Assembly (NCBI GenBank): GCA_902801765.1
Contig: CADCJO010000003.1
Coordinates: 54,342 to 118,341, forward strand
DNA from: an uncultured Eubacteriales bacterium
GTDB taxonomy: Bacteria > Bacillota > Clostridia > Christensenellales > Aristaeellaceae
DNA length: 64,000 nucleotides
Direction: 5' to 3'
Below, one piece after another: positions 46,099 to 54,811 of this stretch. The position numbers were made by a program, and so were the translations under genes. The notes beneath the pieces were generated by a model. The model was given only the letters and a program-made list of their open reading frames with translations. It did no database searches and was not told where the DNA came from. The number at the start of each line of letters is the position of its first letter. Positions within the stretch are counted from its first letter, which is position 1.

Positions 46099-47012
46099 AA
46101 TTCCATCAGCCGCCGCATCCGATGGTTCGCGCCGGATTTGCCGACAGGCTTTTGAAGCATCTGGCCCAGCTCCTCCAGCGAGGCTTCCGGGTGCAGCATC
46201 CGCAGCCTGCCGATTTCCTGCAAATCCTGAGGCAGACCGCTCAGGCTGTGGGCCAGGGAATAAGCCACGATCGCTTCGGCCTGGGTTTCCCCAACGGACA
46301 GCTGCTTTTTCAGGTTCGCTTCGTCACAGTTGCGGGCGCGGTTGGCCCGATTGCGCGCGTCCCGGCTGATCCGGGTATTTTCCATATTGAGCAAAGCGCG
46401 GTGCGCTCCCATCAGGGCCAGGCAGGCCACCACGTCGTCTCCCTTGCGGATGTATACAATTTCAGTGTCCCGACGGTGGGTGGTTTTGGCTTCGATGCCG
46501 CTTTTGGTCAGGATCTTCAGCAGCGTATCAGACCGCGTCTCGGAGGAAACGAATTCCATTCGGTATTCCTGATCAGGCGACGTGATGGAGCCGCCGCCCA
46601 GGAAGGACGCGCGGATGAACGCTGCGCGGCAGCAGCGCCGAGTCATCACCGCCCGGGGGATGCCTTTGAACACCGGCCCCGCATCCGAATCCCGGATCAT
46701 GCGCAGGGCGATCAGCAATCTCCTGCTTTCCGTTTCCGGCACGGTGAGGATCGAAAGCCGCCTGCCGCCCAGCCGCTTGTGGCGGTTGAATTCCAGCTGC
46801 GGCGTTATTTCCATGCGGTGCTTGAGCAAAAGGAAAATCCGTTTTGCCAGCGCGGGGTTTTCCGTTTCATATACGACCCGAACCTTTCCGCGCCCCGTCA
46901 GCCGCAGCGAGCCGCAGCACTGGGTAAGCGCGCTGAGCTCGGAAAGCATACAGCAGGGTTTTTCGGGCTGTACGCGCTGCAATTCTTCTTTCACATCGCC
47001 GGAGAAGCTCAT
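46086..47012 (-). CDS. whiA: DNA-binding protein WhiA
   Basis: 308 residues. LAGLIDADG-like N-terminal domain (MSFSGDVKEELQRV, then RAAFIRASFLGGGSITSP) and a C-terminal helix-turn-helix (LEELGQMLQKPVGKSGANHRMRRLMELI). WhiA controls sporulation in Streptomyces and affects division and chromosome segregation in Firmicutes. Its start overlaps the murB stop. The terminal IRD-stop lies in heptamer locus H. Neighbouring yvcK and rapZ, usual between murB and whiA, are absent. Confidence 0.95.
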   Translation of the reverse strand: MSFSGDVKEELQRVQPEKPCCMLSELSALTQCCGSLRLTGRGKVRVVYETENPALAKRIFLLLKHRMEITPQLEFNRHKRLGGRRLSILTVPETESRRLLIALRMIRDSDAGPVFKGIPRAVMTRRCCRAAFIRASFLGGGSITSPDQEYRMEFVSSETRSDTLLKILTKSGIEAKTTHRRDTEIVYIRKGDDVVACLALMGAHRALLNMENTRISRDARNRANRARNCDEANLKKQLSVGETQAEAIVAYSLAHSLSGLPQDLQEIGRLRMLHPEASLEELGQMLQKPVGKSGANHRMRRLMELIRD

Positions 47013-47914
47013 GCGTCCTCCCCCACGATACGGACTTCAGGTTCCAGCATGACCCCGTACTTATCCATCACGCGTTCCTGCACCAGCCGCATCAGCGCCA
47101 GGAAATCAGAGGCCGTTGCTCCGCCCCGGTTGATCAGGAAGCCGGCGTGCTTTACGCTCACCTGCGCCCCGCCGACGGTCATGCCCTTCAAGCCCGCGCC
47201 TTCGATCAGCGCCCCCGCGAAATGACCGGCAGGGCGCTTGAAAAAAGACCCGGCGCTGGGATACTCCAGGGGCTGTTTATCTTTACGCCGCGCGGCATAA
47301 TCCCGCATGGCGGCTTCAATCTCTTTGGGATCGCCAGGGTTCAGGCGAAAATGCGCGCCGAGGATGATCCATTGTTCGTCCATCGCGCGGGTGTGGCGAT
47401 ACGAAAAATGCATTTCGCTCCCGGGAATATCGCGCACGGCGTCCCCCGCCAGCACCCGGACAAATTCCACTGTCTGCCCCAGCTCGCCGCCATAAGCCCC
47501 GGCATTCATGTACACGCCGCCGCCGACGGAGCCGGGAATGCCCTGGGCGAATTCCAAACCGGTGAGAGACGCTTCCTGCGCCTGGCGCGCCAGTGTGCTC
47601 AGCAGCGCGCCGGCCTGGGCGTACAGACAGCTGCCTTGGCGTTCGATCGCGGAAAAGGCTTTCCCCAGCCGAATCGCCAGTCCGCGGAACCCGCCGTCCC
47701 GCACCAGCAGGTTGGAGCCATTGCCCAGCAGCAAAACAGGCATTCGCGCCGCCTTCGCTTCCCGAATCAGCAGCAGCAGTTCTTCTTCTGTTCTGGGTTC
47801 CGCAAAATAATCCGCCGGACCGCCCACGCGCAGGGTGGTAAACTTATCCAAAGGTACACATGCAAATCCCTGTGTTCCTTCACTTGTCCGGTTCAATCTT
47901 TCAAAAAAGTCCAT
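47009..47914 (-). CDS. murB: UDP-N-acetylenolpyruvoylglucosamine reductase
   Basis: FAD- and NADPH-dependent second step of UDP-MurNAc synthesis. 301 residues of the type IIb form: TTLRVGGPADYFAEP, the FAD-binding LLGNGSNLLVRDGGFRG, GIPGSVGGGVYMNAGAYG, and the catalytic YPSAGSFFKRP with Ser. First gene of the murB-whiA unit, behind a TTGCAG-17-TATAAT promoter. Confidence 0.96.
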   Translation of the reverse strand: MDFFERLNRTSEGTQGFACVPLDKFTTLRVGGPADYFAEPRTEEELLLLIREAKAARMPVLLLGNGSNLLVRDGGFRGLAIRLGKAFSAIERQGSCLYAQAGALLSTLARQAQEASLTGLEFAQGIPGSVGGGVYMNAGAYGGELGQTVEFVRVLAGDAVRDIPGSEMHFSYRHTRAMDEQWIILGAHFRLNPGDPKEIEAAMRDYAARRKDKQPLEYPSAGSFFKRPAGHFAGALIEGAGLKGMTVGGAQVSVKHAGFLINRGGATASDFLALMRLVQERVMDKYGVMLEPEVRIVGEDA

Positions 47915-47935
47915 TTTCGCTCATTCACCCGAACC

Positions 47936-47964
47936 ATTATATCAAAATTCCCGCCGCACTGCAA
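47936..47964 (-). promoter_or_regulatory. Promoter of murB-whiA, overlapped by an inverted repeat
   Basis: Minus strand: TTGCAG (47959-47964), 17 bp, TATAAT (47936-47941). An inverted repeat (47948-47976, arms TTCCCGC and GCGGGAA, 12 of 13 pairs) covers the -35 and spacer, a possible operator. Confidence 0.6.
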
Positions 47965-48093
47965 GTGCCGCGGGAACTATTTTATCATATTTTTTGCAGT
48001 TTTATACCATTTCTGACATTTTCGGAAGAACTGTTATTTTTCCCTTTCGTTCTTTGTGCATTCTGTCCAGACACACAGAAACGGAATCCGGGT

Positions 48094-49038
48094 TCAGCAG
48101 GCGGGATAGGCCAGCAGCGCGGCGGGCGCTTTGATCTGCAAATCATAGCCGTCGGCGGGCAGCAGCGCGGAGCAGCCCGCGGGCACGGTCAGCTCTCCCC
48201 CGTCCCAGGAGATATGACACTCGCGGACGGCGGTAAAGAACGCGAAGCGCCGCGGGTCGGCAGGTATGACGCTGTTATAAGCACACAGCCGGTCAAGGCA
48301 GAAATACTTCTCATTCAGCAGCCTGAACCGCCCCGGGCCGAACGGCACCTCCCGAACGGCGTTGCCCTGATACGCCAAATCCACCACGTCAATCGCCTTG
48401 TCGATATGCAGCTCACGGCGGTTGCCCCGGGCGTCCTTGCGGTCCCAGTCGTAGAAGCGGTAGGTCACATCGCTGGACTGCTGAATCTCGTACAGGATGA
48501 TGCCCGCGCCTATGGCATGCACCGTTCCGGCAGGGATAAAGTAGGTCTGCCCCGCCCGAACCTTCACCTTTCGCAGCAGCGGTTCCACCGCCGCGCCCGC
48601 TTGGGAAGCCTGGCGAAGCGTTTCCTTGTCTGTTCCGGCCCGCACGCCGTATACCAGTTCGGCGCCGGGAGCCGCGAAGAGAATATGCCAGGCCTCGGTC
48701 TTGCCCTGCTTGCCTTCCACCCGCGCGGCGTAGTCATCGTCCGGGTGCACCTGCACGCTCAGCCTGTCTTTCGCGTCGATCAGCTTCAGCAGCAGCGGGA
48801 AAGGACGGGCAAAGCCGGGGCCGGTGAGCTGTTCGCCGTACTGATCAATCAAATCGGTCAGCTTTCTGCCCTCTGGATCGCGGCTTTCCAGGCCAGGAAT
48901 GGCGCTGATCTCCAGGCTTTCGCCGGTGCGCGCGTCAGGAATATCCCGCCCGAACATCATCCGCAGCCCTTCGCCGCCCCAGGGGGTGGCGCTGCCGCAG
49001 CGGTAAGCGGGCGACATCAGAATCGGAGCAAGGGGCAT
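48094..49038 (-). CDS. manA: Mannose-6-phosphate isomerase, class I
   Basis: Interconverts mannose-6-P and fructose-6-P. 314 residues of the short Firmicutes form: [26 protein letters not shown] holds the zinc ligands (His, Glu), followed by [34 protein letters not shown]. Start preceded by AGGAGG, which is itself next to the long heptamer array I. It stands alone downstream of that array. Confidence 0.95.
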   Translation of the reverse strand: MPLAPILMSPAYRCGSATPWGGEGLRMMFGRDIPDARTGESLEISAIPGLESRDPEGRKLTDLIDQYGEQLTGPGFARPFPLLLKLIDAKDRLSVQVHPDDDYAARVEGKQGKTEAWHILFAAPGAELVYGVRAGTDKETLRQASQAGAAVEPLLRKVKVRAGQTYFIPAGTVHAIGAGIILYEIQQSSDVTYRFYDWDRKDARGNRRELHIDKAIDVVDLAYQGNAVREVPFGPGRFRLLNEKYFCLDRLCAYNSVIPADPRRFAFFTAVRECHISWDGGELTVPAGCSALLPADGYDLQIKAPAALLAYPAC

Positions 49039-49054
49039 AAGACAGTCCTCCTTT

Positions 49055-49217
<163 letters not shown>

Positions 49218-49219
49218 TT

Positions 49220-49579
49220 TCACTCCACCGTTTTCGTCGCGATCACGTCCACACCGGTTCCGCAGACGTCGGGAATCAATACGTCGCCCGCATGGATCGG
49301 CGCTTCAAAGGGCTTTTCCATCACGATTTTCATGCAGTCGTTGATCAGCTTCTTGGGGATGGGAGTACGGGTTTTGAGGCTGACAGGCATCTGCCGATCC
49401 CTGACCGGCGCCACGGCGGTGACCATTCGCAGCGGCGCTACGCACTCCTGGCGGGCGTATGTGTCGCCGCGCTTGCAGGTGTTGCCCGTGACGGAAATCA
49501 CGGTTTCGCCCTCATGGACGACTTCCATGCGGCAGCCCACCGGACAGTTGATACAGGTGATGATTTCTTTTTCAGCCAT
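49220..49579 (-). CDS. DUF1667 domain protein
   Basis: 119 residues with ITCINCPVGCRMEV and GNTCKRGDTYARQEC cysteine clusters that probably bind metal (iron-sulfur or zinc). DUF1667 proteins are usually found next to GlpA/GlpB-type glycerol-3-phosphate dehydrogenase genes; here it follows pepV with a 3-base gap and no such genes are near. Function uncertain. Confidence 0.8.
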   Translation of the reverse strand: MAEKEIITCINCPVGCRMEVVHEGETVISVTGNTCKRGDTYARQECVAPLRMVTAVAPVRDRQMPVSLKTRTPIPKKLINDCMKIVMEKPFEAPIHAGDVLIPDVCGTGVDVIATKTVE

Positions 49580-49582
49580 GGT

Positions 49583-50962
49583 TCATTCCTCAACTTTCTT
49601 CCCGGCCAGCCGCACGATGGAGCGGGCAAAGATCCGGGCACTCTTGAACAGCGATTCTTCCGTGATGTATTCGTCGGCCTGGTGCGCCATCTCCGTTTCG
49701 CCGGGGAACAGCGCGCCGAAGGCCACGCCCTCCTCCAGGGACTGGGCGTAGGTGCCGCCGCCGATGGCGATGGTTTTCTTTTCACCGCCGGTCACTTCGT
49801 GGTAGGCCTCCAGCAATTCCTGCACCAGCTCGGTTTGGTCGCTGACAAAGTGCGGCGGCCGGGTGCCCGCGTCGGTGGCTTTCAGGTATTTGAGACGCTG
49901 GTTCAGCAGCTCATACATCCTGCCGGGATGGAACAGCACGGGATAGCGCACGTCCATCACAGCCGTCACGTGACCCTGCTCGATGCGGATGATGTCCAGG
50001 CTGCCTGTCAGGCAGCCGGAAATATCGTCCCGCATGGCGATGCCCAGGTTTTCACCGTGACAGGTCATGCCGATGGCGTCGGCCATTTCCAGCAGCGCGC
50101 CCTGCGCGCCCAGCTCCTTGAATACCAGCAGCATCTGGCCGATGGCGTTGCGGCCGTGCTCCGGGAACGCGGCGTGGCCGGTCATGCCGGTGGTTTCGAT
50201 GATCACCGCGCCGTTGCCCAGGGTGGTGGTCACCGGGAAGCCCAGCTTCTTTCCGGCTTCCTCCGCCTGCTTCGCGGTTTCCTCGTCGCCCTCCACCAGG
50301 GCGGAGGCAAAGCCCGGCACCACGTTGGTGCGCTCGCCCACCTGCATGGACAGCACCTGCAAGCCTTCCTTGCTCAGCTCGCCGTCAAACTGCACGTGGC
50401 TGCCGCCCTTTTCGATGTTGATGACGGGATAATCCGCGTCGGGACTGAACCCGGACCGGGGCATTTCCGTGACCTTCTTGTAGTACGCCATATCGGAGGA
50501 GCCGCATTCCTCGTCACAGCCCAGGATGAGCCGCACCTTGCGCCGCAGCGGAATGCCCGCTTCCTTCACCGCCCGCATGGCGTACAGCGCCGCGACAGCG
50601 GGGCCCTTGTCGTCGCTGGTGCCGCGGCCATAGATTTTGCCGTCTGTCCGTTCCGCGCCGAAGGGTTTCTTCGTCCAGCCGTCGCCCACGGGCACCACGT
50701 CCAGATGGGCCAGGATGGCCAGGGCGTCCCGGGTGTTTCCCTCGCCCAGGTCGGCGTGACCGGCGTAGCCGTCAAAGATTTCCGTTTTCAGGCCGAACTT
50801 TTCGCAATCCGCCATGGCGGTATCCAGCGCCTTGCGGGCTTCCACGCCAAAAGGCGCGCCGGAAGCGGCTTCGCCCTTCACGCTGGGGATGCGCACCCAC
50901 TTTTGCAGGGTTTCCATCATTTCTTCTTTGTATTGCAGCAGCAGTCCTTCGATCTTGTCCAT
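49583..50962 (-). CDS. pepV: Dipeptidase PepV (M20 metallopeptidase)
   Basis: 459-residue zinc dipeptidase that hydrolyses dipeptides and beta-Ala-dipeptides. Zinc ligands: His in LAILAHLDVVPVGDGW, Asp in YGRGTSDDKGPAV, Glu pair in LGCDEECGSSDM, Asp in RSGFSPDADYPV, late His in AHQADEYI. The lid domain (about 180-390) is present. Nine bases after the aminotransferase gene, so one operon. Confidence 0.93.
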   Translation of the reverse strand: MDKIEGLLLQYKEEMMETLQKWVRIPSVKGEAASGAPFGVEARKALDTAMADCEKFGLKTEIFDGYAGHADLGEGNTRDALAILAHLDVVPVGDGWTKKPFGAERTDGKIYGRGTSDDKGPAVAALYAMRAVKEAGIPLRRKVRLILGCDEECGSSDMAYYKKVTEMPRSGFSPDADYPVINIEKGGSHVQFDGELSKEGLQVLSMQVGERTNVVPGFASALVEGDEETAKQAEEAGKKLGFPVTTTLGNGAVIIETTGMTGHAAFPEHGRNAIGQMLLVFKELGAQGALLEMADAIGMTCHGENLGIAMRDDISGCLTGSLDIIRIEQGHVTAVMDVRYPVLFHPGRMYELLNQRLKYLKATDAGTRPPHFVSDQTELVQELLEAYHEVTGGEKKTIAIGGGTYAQSLEEGVAFGALFPGETEMAHQADEYITEESLFKSARIFARSIVRLAGKKVEE

Positions 50963-50971
50963 ACGAATTCT

Positions 50972-52147
50972 TTATTCCTCCTCCAGCGCCTTTCCCAGGC
51001 GCTTGATGCCTTCGGTCAGCTGGCTGCGGGGGCAGGCAAAGTTGATGCGAAGGAAGCTTTCTCCCTCTTCGCCGAAGAAGGTGCCCATGGTGAAGGCCAC
51101 CCCCGCCGCCTTGCATTTTTCTTTCAGTTGTTCGCAGGTCAGCCCATACGCCCGCATGTCCGCCCAGGCCAGATAGGTGGCCTCGATGGGCGACACCCTG
51201 GCTTTCGGAGCATATTGTTTCATCAGGTCGAATACCAGCCTGCGGCTTCCGTCGAGATACTCGATCAGCCCGTCCAGCCAGCCGTCGCTTTCCGTATACG
51301 CCGCTCGCGCTGCCAGCAGCGCGAAGGTGTTGCCGCAGGTGACACCCGCGGCGGACAGCCCGTCCCGCAGGGCTTTGAGCATATCGGGGTTCTTGCACAC
51401 CATGGCCGCCTGCTGCAGGCCCGCCACGTTAAATGTTTTACTGGCGGAGCAGAGCATCACGGCGCGCTTTTTCCCCTCGGGAATATTCAGGATGGACACG
51501 AATCTGCCCGGCTTGTACACAAAGTCCGCATGGATTTCGTCGCACACGATGGGCACGTCATACTTGTCCGCCAGGCGGCACAGCGCTGTCAGCTCCTCTT
51601 CGCTCCACAGCCGGGACACGGGATTGTGGGGGCTGCACAGCATCATCAGCTTCGCGCCGTCTTTCAGCGCTTTTTCCATCGCCTCCAGGTCGAGGGCATA
51701 GCGTCCCGTTTCCTCGTTCCGCAGCAGGCTGACCGCTATCACCCTGCGCTTGTTCAGATTGATGGAGGAATAGAACGGCCCGTACACCGGCGTGATGATG
51801 GCGACGCCGTCGCCTTCCTTCGTAAAGCACCGCACGCAGGCTTTCAGGCCCGTGATCACGCAGGGCAGCATCTGCGTCTCCCCCGGCTGAACGGTCAGCC
51901 CATGCCGCCGCTGCCAGAAGCCGATCAGCGCTTCTTCATCTTTTTTATTTTCGATATTATAGCCAAAGCAGGGATGCTTGGCCCGCTCCTGCAAGGCGTT
52001 CACGATGGCGGGGGCGCAGGGGAAATCCATGTCCGCCACCCATAGGGGGATGCCGTTTTCATCCATGATTCCCCGATCGTCCCACTTTTCGCAGTCCGTG
52101 TTCCGGCGATCCATGATCTGGTCGAAATACGCCGCGTCAAACTTCAT
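50972..52147 (-). CDS. PLP-dependent C-S lyase / aminotransferase, MalY/PatB family
   Basis: 391-residue fold-type I enzyme, usually a cystathionine beta-lyase. N-terminal DRRNTDCEKWDDRG and PLWVADMDFPCAPAI are family signatures. PLP site: IVCDEIHADFVY and SASKTFNVAGLQ with the Schiff-base Lys. MalY-type members also act as regulators in some bacteria. The start overlaps the methyltransferase stop by 11 bases. Confidence 0.92.
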   Translation of the reverse strand: MKFDAAYFDQIMDRRNTDCEKWDDRGIMDENGIPLWVADMDFPCAPAIVNALQERAKHPCFGYNIENKKDEEALIGFWQRRHGLTVQPGETQMLPCVITGLKACVRCFTKEGDGVAIITPVYGPFYSSINLNKRRVIAVSLLRNEETGRYALDLEAMEKALKDGAKLMMLCSPHNPVSRLWSEEELTALCRLADKYDVPIVCDEIHADFVYKPGRFVSILNIPEGKKRAVMLCSASKTFNVAGLQQAAMVCKNPDMLKALRDGLSAAGVTCGNTFALLAARAAYTESDGWLDGLIEYLDGSRRLVFDLMKQYAPKARVSPIEATYLAWADMRAYGLTCEQLKEKCKAAGVAFTMGTFFGEEGESFLRINFACPRSQLTEGIKRLGKALEEE

Positions 52148-52745
52148 GCTGCTTGCCTCCCCCGCAGCGGATCACCCAGAACCCGCCGCTTTTTTCGATG
52201 GTGTCCACTTCGCTGAAGATGGTTTTCAGGTATTTCAGCGCCGATTCCGCCCCCTGTTGCTTGCGGATGACCAGAAACAGTTGACCGTTTTCTGTGAGCC
52301 TGTCGGCGCTGTCCGAAAACATTTTGTAAATCACCTGTTTGCCCGCCCGGATGGGGGGATTGGTGATAATATAATCGAAGGAACCGGGCACGTTTTCAAG
52401 CCCGTCGCTTTCCACGATTTGCACGGAAACGCCGTTGGCCTTCGCATTCTTTTCAGATAATTCCAGCGCCCGGCGGTTCACATCGCTCATCACGATGTCA
52501 CAGTCGGGATACGCCTTGTCGAGGCTCACGCCCACCGCGCCCCAGCCGCAGCCCAGATCCAGCACGCGGCCCGCCATATTTTCCGGCAAAGCCTTCAGCA
52601 GCACAGCAGTGCCATAGTCCACCTCGCCCTTGGAAAACACCCCGGCATCGGTGGTAAACCGCAGGGCATGGCCCCGATACGTCCACTCCGCCGTTTGGTA
52701 CTTGTGTTCGCTGGTCGGGTCAGCGGAATAATAATGATCATTCAT
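52137..52745 (-). CDS. RsmC-like class I SAM methyltransferase
   Basis: 202 residues: LRFTTDAGVFSKGEVDYGT, SAM site VLDLGCGWGAVGVSL, catalytic NPPIRAGK and the FLVIRKQQGAESALK tail match the single-domain RsmC/YbxB group that methylates a guanine (N2) of 16S rRNA. The start overlaps the rsuA stop, fitting a shared rRNA-modification role. Confidence 0.9.
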   Translation of the reverse strand: MNDHYYSADPTSEHKYQTAEWTYRGHALRFTTDAGVFSKGEVDYGTAVLLKALPENMAGRVLDLGCGWGAVGVSLDKAYPDCDIVMSDVNRRALELSEKNAKANGVSVQIVESDGLENVPGSFDYIITNPPIRAGKQVIYKMFSDSADRLTENGQLFLVIRKQQGAESALKYLKTIFSEVDTIEKSGGFWVIRCGGGKQHEV

Positions 52746-53451
52746 GCTTTAATCCTGCCGCCGCGTAGAGCGCGGCGATTTCATCGTCCGTCAGTTCCCG
52801 GTAATCTCCCGGGTGCATGCCGTCCTCCAAAGCAAGCGGGCCAAAGCTCAGGCGGTGCAGTGCTGTCACCGGTTTGCCCACCGCCCCGAACATGCGCTTG
52901 ATCTGGTGATATTTTCCCTCCCGAACCGTCACCCGGCCCAGATTGGGCGAAAGAATTTCCAATTTGGCGGGCAGGCAGGTAAAGTCCTTAAGCGGAATCC
53001 CCTTCGCAAACTTCTCCACATCCGCATCGCTCAGACAGCCGTCCACCGTGGCAATATAAACTTTATCCACATGCCGCTCGGGAGCGATCAGCCGATGGGC
53101 CAATTCCCCGTCGGTCGTCAGGATCAGCAGGCCGGTGGTATCCTTGTCCAGCCGCCCCACGGGCATACAGCCCAGGGAGGTATATTCCGGCGGGAGCAAA
53201 TCCATCACCGTCTTTTGGCGGTTATCTTCTTTGGCCGTCAGCACCCCGGCAATCTTGTACAGCAGCAAATGCCGGGACAGCCTGGTGTCCAGCAGCTTTC
53301 CATCCAGCAGAATCTTGTCGTCCACTGCAACCTGAAACGCCGCGTCCCGGACCGCTTCCCCATTGACCCTGACGCGGCCCGCTTTCAGCACTTCCCGCGC
53401 CCCGCTGCGCGAAGCGACGCCCAGATGCGTCAGCAGTTTATCCAGCCGCAT
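52738..53451 (-). CDS. rsuA: 16S rRNA pseudouridine synthase, RsuA family
   Basis: 237 residues: N-terminal S4 domain (MRLDKLLTHLGVASRSGAREVL), then the pseudouridine synthase core with catalytic Asp in GCMPVGRLDKDTTGLLILT, and GRVTVREGKYHQIKRMFGAVG. RsuA makes pseudouridine 516. The ATG at 53451 overlaps the upstream gene by 14 bases; the longer frame to 53556 is only a shadow of that gene. Confidence 0.92.
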   Translation of the reverse strand: MRLDKLLTHLGVASRSGAREVLKAGRVRVNGEAVRDAAFQVAVDDKILLDGKLLDTRLSRHLLLYKIAGVLTAKEDNRQKTVMDLLPPEYTSLGCMPVGRLDKDTTGLLILTTDGELAHRLIAPERHVDKVYIATVDGCLSDADVEKFAKGIPLKDFTCLPAKLEILSPNLGRVTVREGKYHQIKRMFGAVGKPVTALHRLSFGPLALEDGMHPGDYRELTDDEIAALYAAAGLKHE

Positions 53452-54604
53452 GTTCGCCCTGATCCGTTTCAGCCTTGATATCCGCTTGTTCCTCTTTCGT
53501 TGGTTCCGCGGGAGCTTCGGCAGTTTTCTCCGTCTCTTTTTGCAGGCTGCTTCCATCGCTGTGAGAATGACGGGAGCGCATGCACCGCGCCATCAACGCA
53601 CCATTCCGGCATTTCCGATAAATGCAGAAGGGCAGATACAGGATCGTGAACACGGCCAGCAGCTCCAGCAGCACCAGCCAGGGAACGGGCTGGGTGACCA
53701 GGTTTCGCAGCTGCGCCAGCACCATTTCAATGCTGAGGGAAAAGTTCACCCGATCCAGGGCATACATTCCGATCACCGCCCCGAAGCCCAGAATCGCGGG
53801 CAGGGTGAGCAGGAAGTTGACGCAGGTGTTGCCCAGCATTTCCCCGCGATGCTTTTTCCGGATATGGCGCGACCAATGCAGCGTTTTGCTTGTGCCGATG
53901 GAGCGCACGGGCAGGTATTCAAAGGGAAGATCGCGCCACCAGCCGTAGGCGAACAGCAGCCCGAACAGCACGATCGCTCCGCCGATCAGCCCCCAGGCCA
54001 GCGACACATTGCCCACCCCGTTTTCGGGATTGCCCGCCAGGAGCATGGCCAGCCAATGAATCGGCGCGTTAAACGTGGGCGCATCCAGGATGGTGCGCAT
54101 CACAGTAAAATACACCACACACGCGATGAACGGCAGGCCCCACAGAATGCCGCGCAGATAACGCAGCAGCCCGGTGCCAAGCCAGCGGGAATAGGCTTTG
54201 GACTGTTTATTGTCATTATTGGAGTGACGGTAATACACCCTGCGGACTTTTTGGCGGGCCCAGAAACGCATGGGAATCAGCAGGAACACATACAACGCAA
54301 TGCTCACAGCCGCTGATGCAATCGTTGAAATCCGTTCTGCCGTATCGGGAGAAAGCTTCAAAACAGAGGATACTGCTTCCATTGAGAGAAGATACTTGAA
54401 TCCCTGAGGAAGAAAAAAGACAGAGGCAATGATCGCCGCGCGAATCAGCAGCTGCACAAGCGCCGCTTTGCTGATTTCATCGAAATTCCGCTTCAGTCCT
54501 TTGCGCGTTACCTTGCCAATGGAAGTTCTGCTCCCGTTCTCATGCGCGCTCACGCTGTCCACCCGTCCTTTCACCGACGTTTTTATCCTGATAGTATTTA
54601 CCAT
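53438..54604 (-). CDS. Polytopic membrane protein of unknown function, possibly leaderless
   Basis: 388 residues, about seven hydrophobic helices, with a positively charged N-terminus (about 1-45) and an acidic, Lys/Glu-rich tail (about 345-388). No recognised domain. The ATG at 54604 stands only five bases after a TATAAT, so the message may start at the A of the start codon; GTG codons near 54553 with AAAGGA ahead are alternatives. First gene of the rsuA operon. Confidence 0.75.
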   Translation of the reverse strand: MVNTIRIKTSVKGRVDSVSAHENGSRTSIGKVTRKGLKRNFDEISKAALVQLLIRAAIIASVFFLPQGFKYLLSMEAVSSVLKLSPDTAERISTIASAAVSIALYVFLLIPMRFWARQKVRRVYYRHSNNDNKQSKAYSRWLGTGLLRYLRGILWGLPFIACVVYFTVMRTILDAPTFNAPIHWLAMLLAGNPENGVGNVSLAWGLIGGAIVLFGLLFAYGWWRDLPFEYLPVRSIGTSKTLHWSRHIRKKHRGEMLGNTCVNFLLTLPAILGFGAVIGMYALDRVNFSLSIEMVLAQLRNLVTQPVPWLVLLELLAVFTILYLPFCIYRKCRNGALMARCMRSRHSHSDGSSLQKETEKTAEAPAEPTKEEQADIKAETDQGEHAAG

Positions 54605-54609
54605 CTTTT

Positions 54610-54638
54610 ATTATACCGCAGCCTGAATAGAATTGCAA
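54610..54638 (-). promoter_or_regulatory. Promoter of the membrane protein/rsuA operon
   Basis: Minus strand: TTGCAA (54633-54638), 17 bp, TATAAT (54610-54615). The ATG follows after 5 nt. Confidence 0.7.
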
Positions 54639-54811
54639 CTGACAATCCGAGCCTTTTTGCGGTTCAAGATGCGTTTAAGACGCATGGAAATCATTGTATA
54701 CACACAAACTGAGAAAGATGTGCTATACTGTTATGGTTGCTGCTGCAAATACGCGCGGCAGCATTGGGGCACAGTCACGCGGTATTTGGATGAAAGAATC
54801 GGGGTGAGGGC

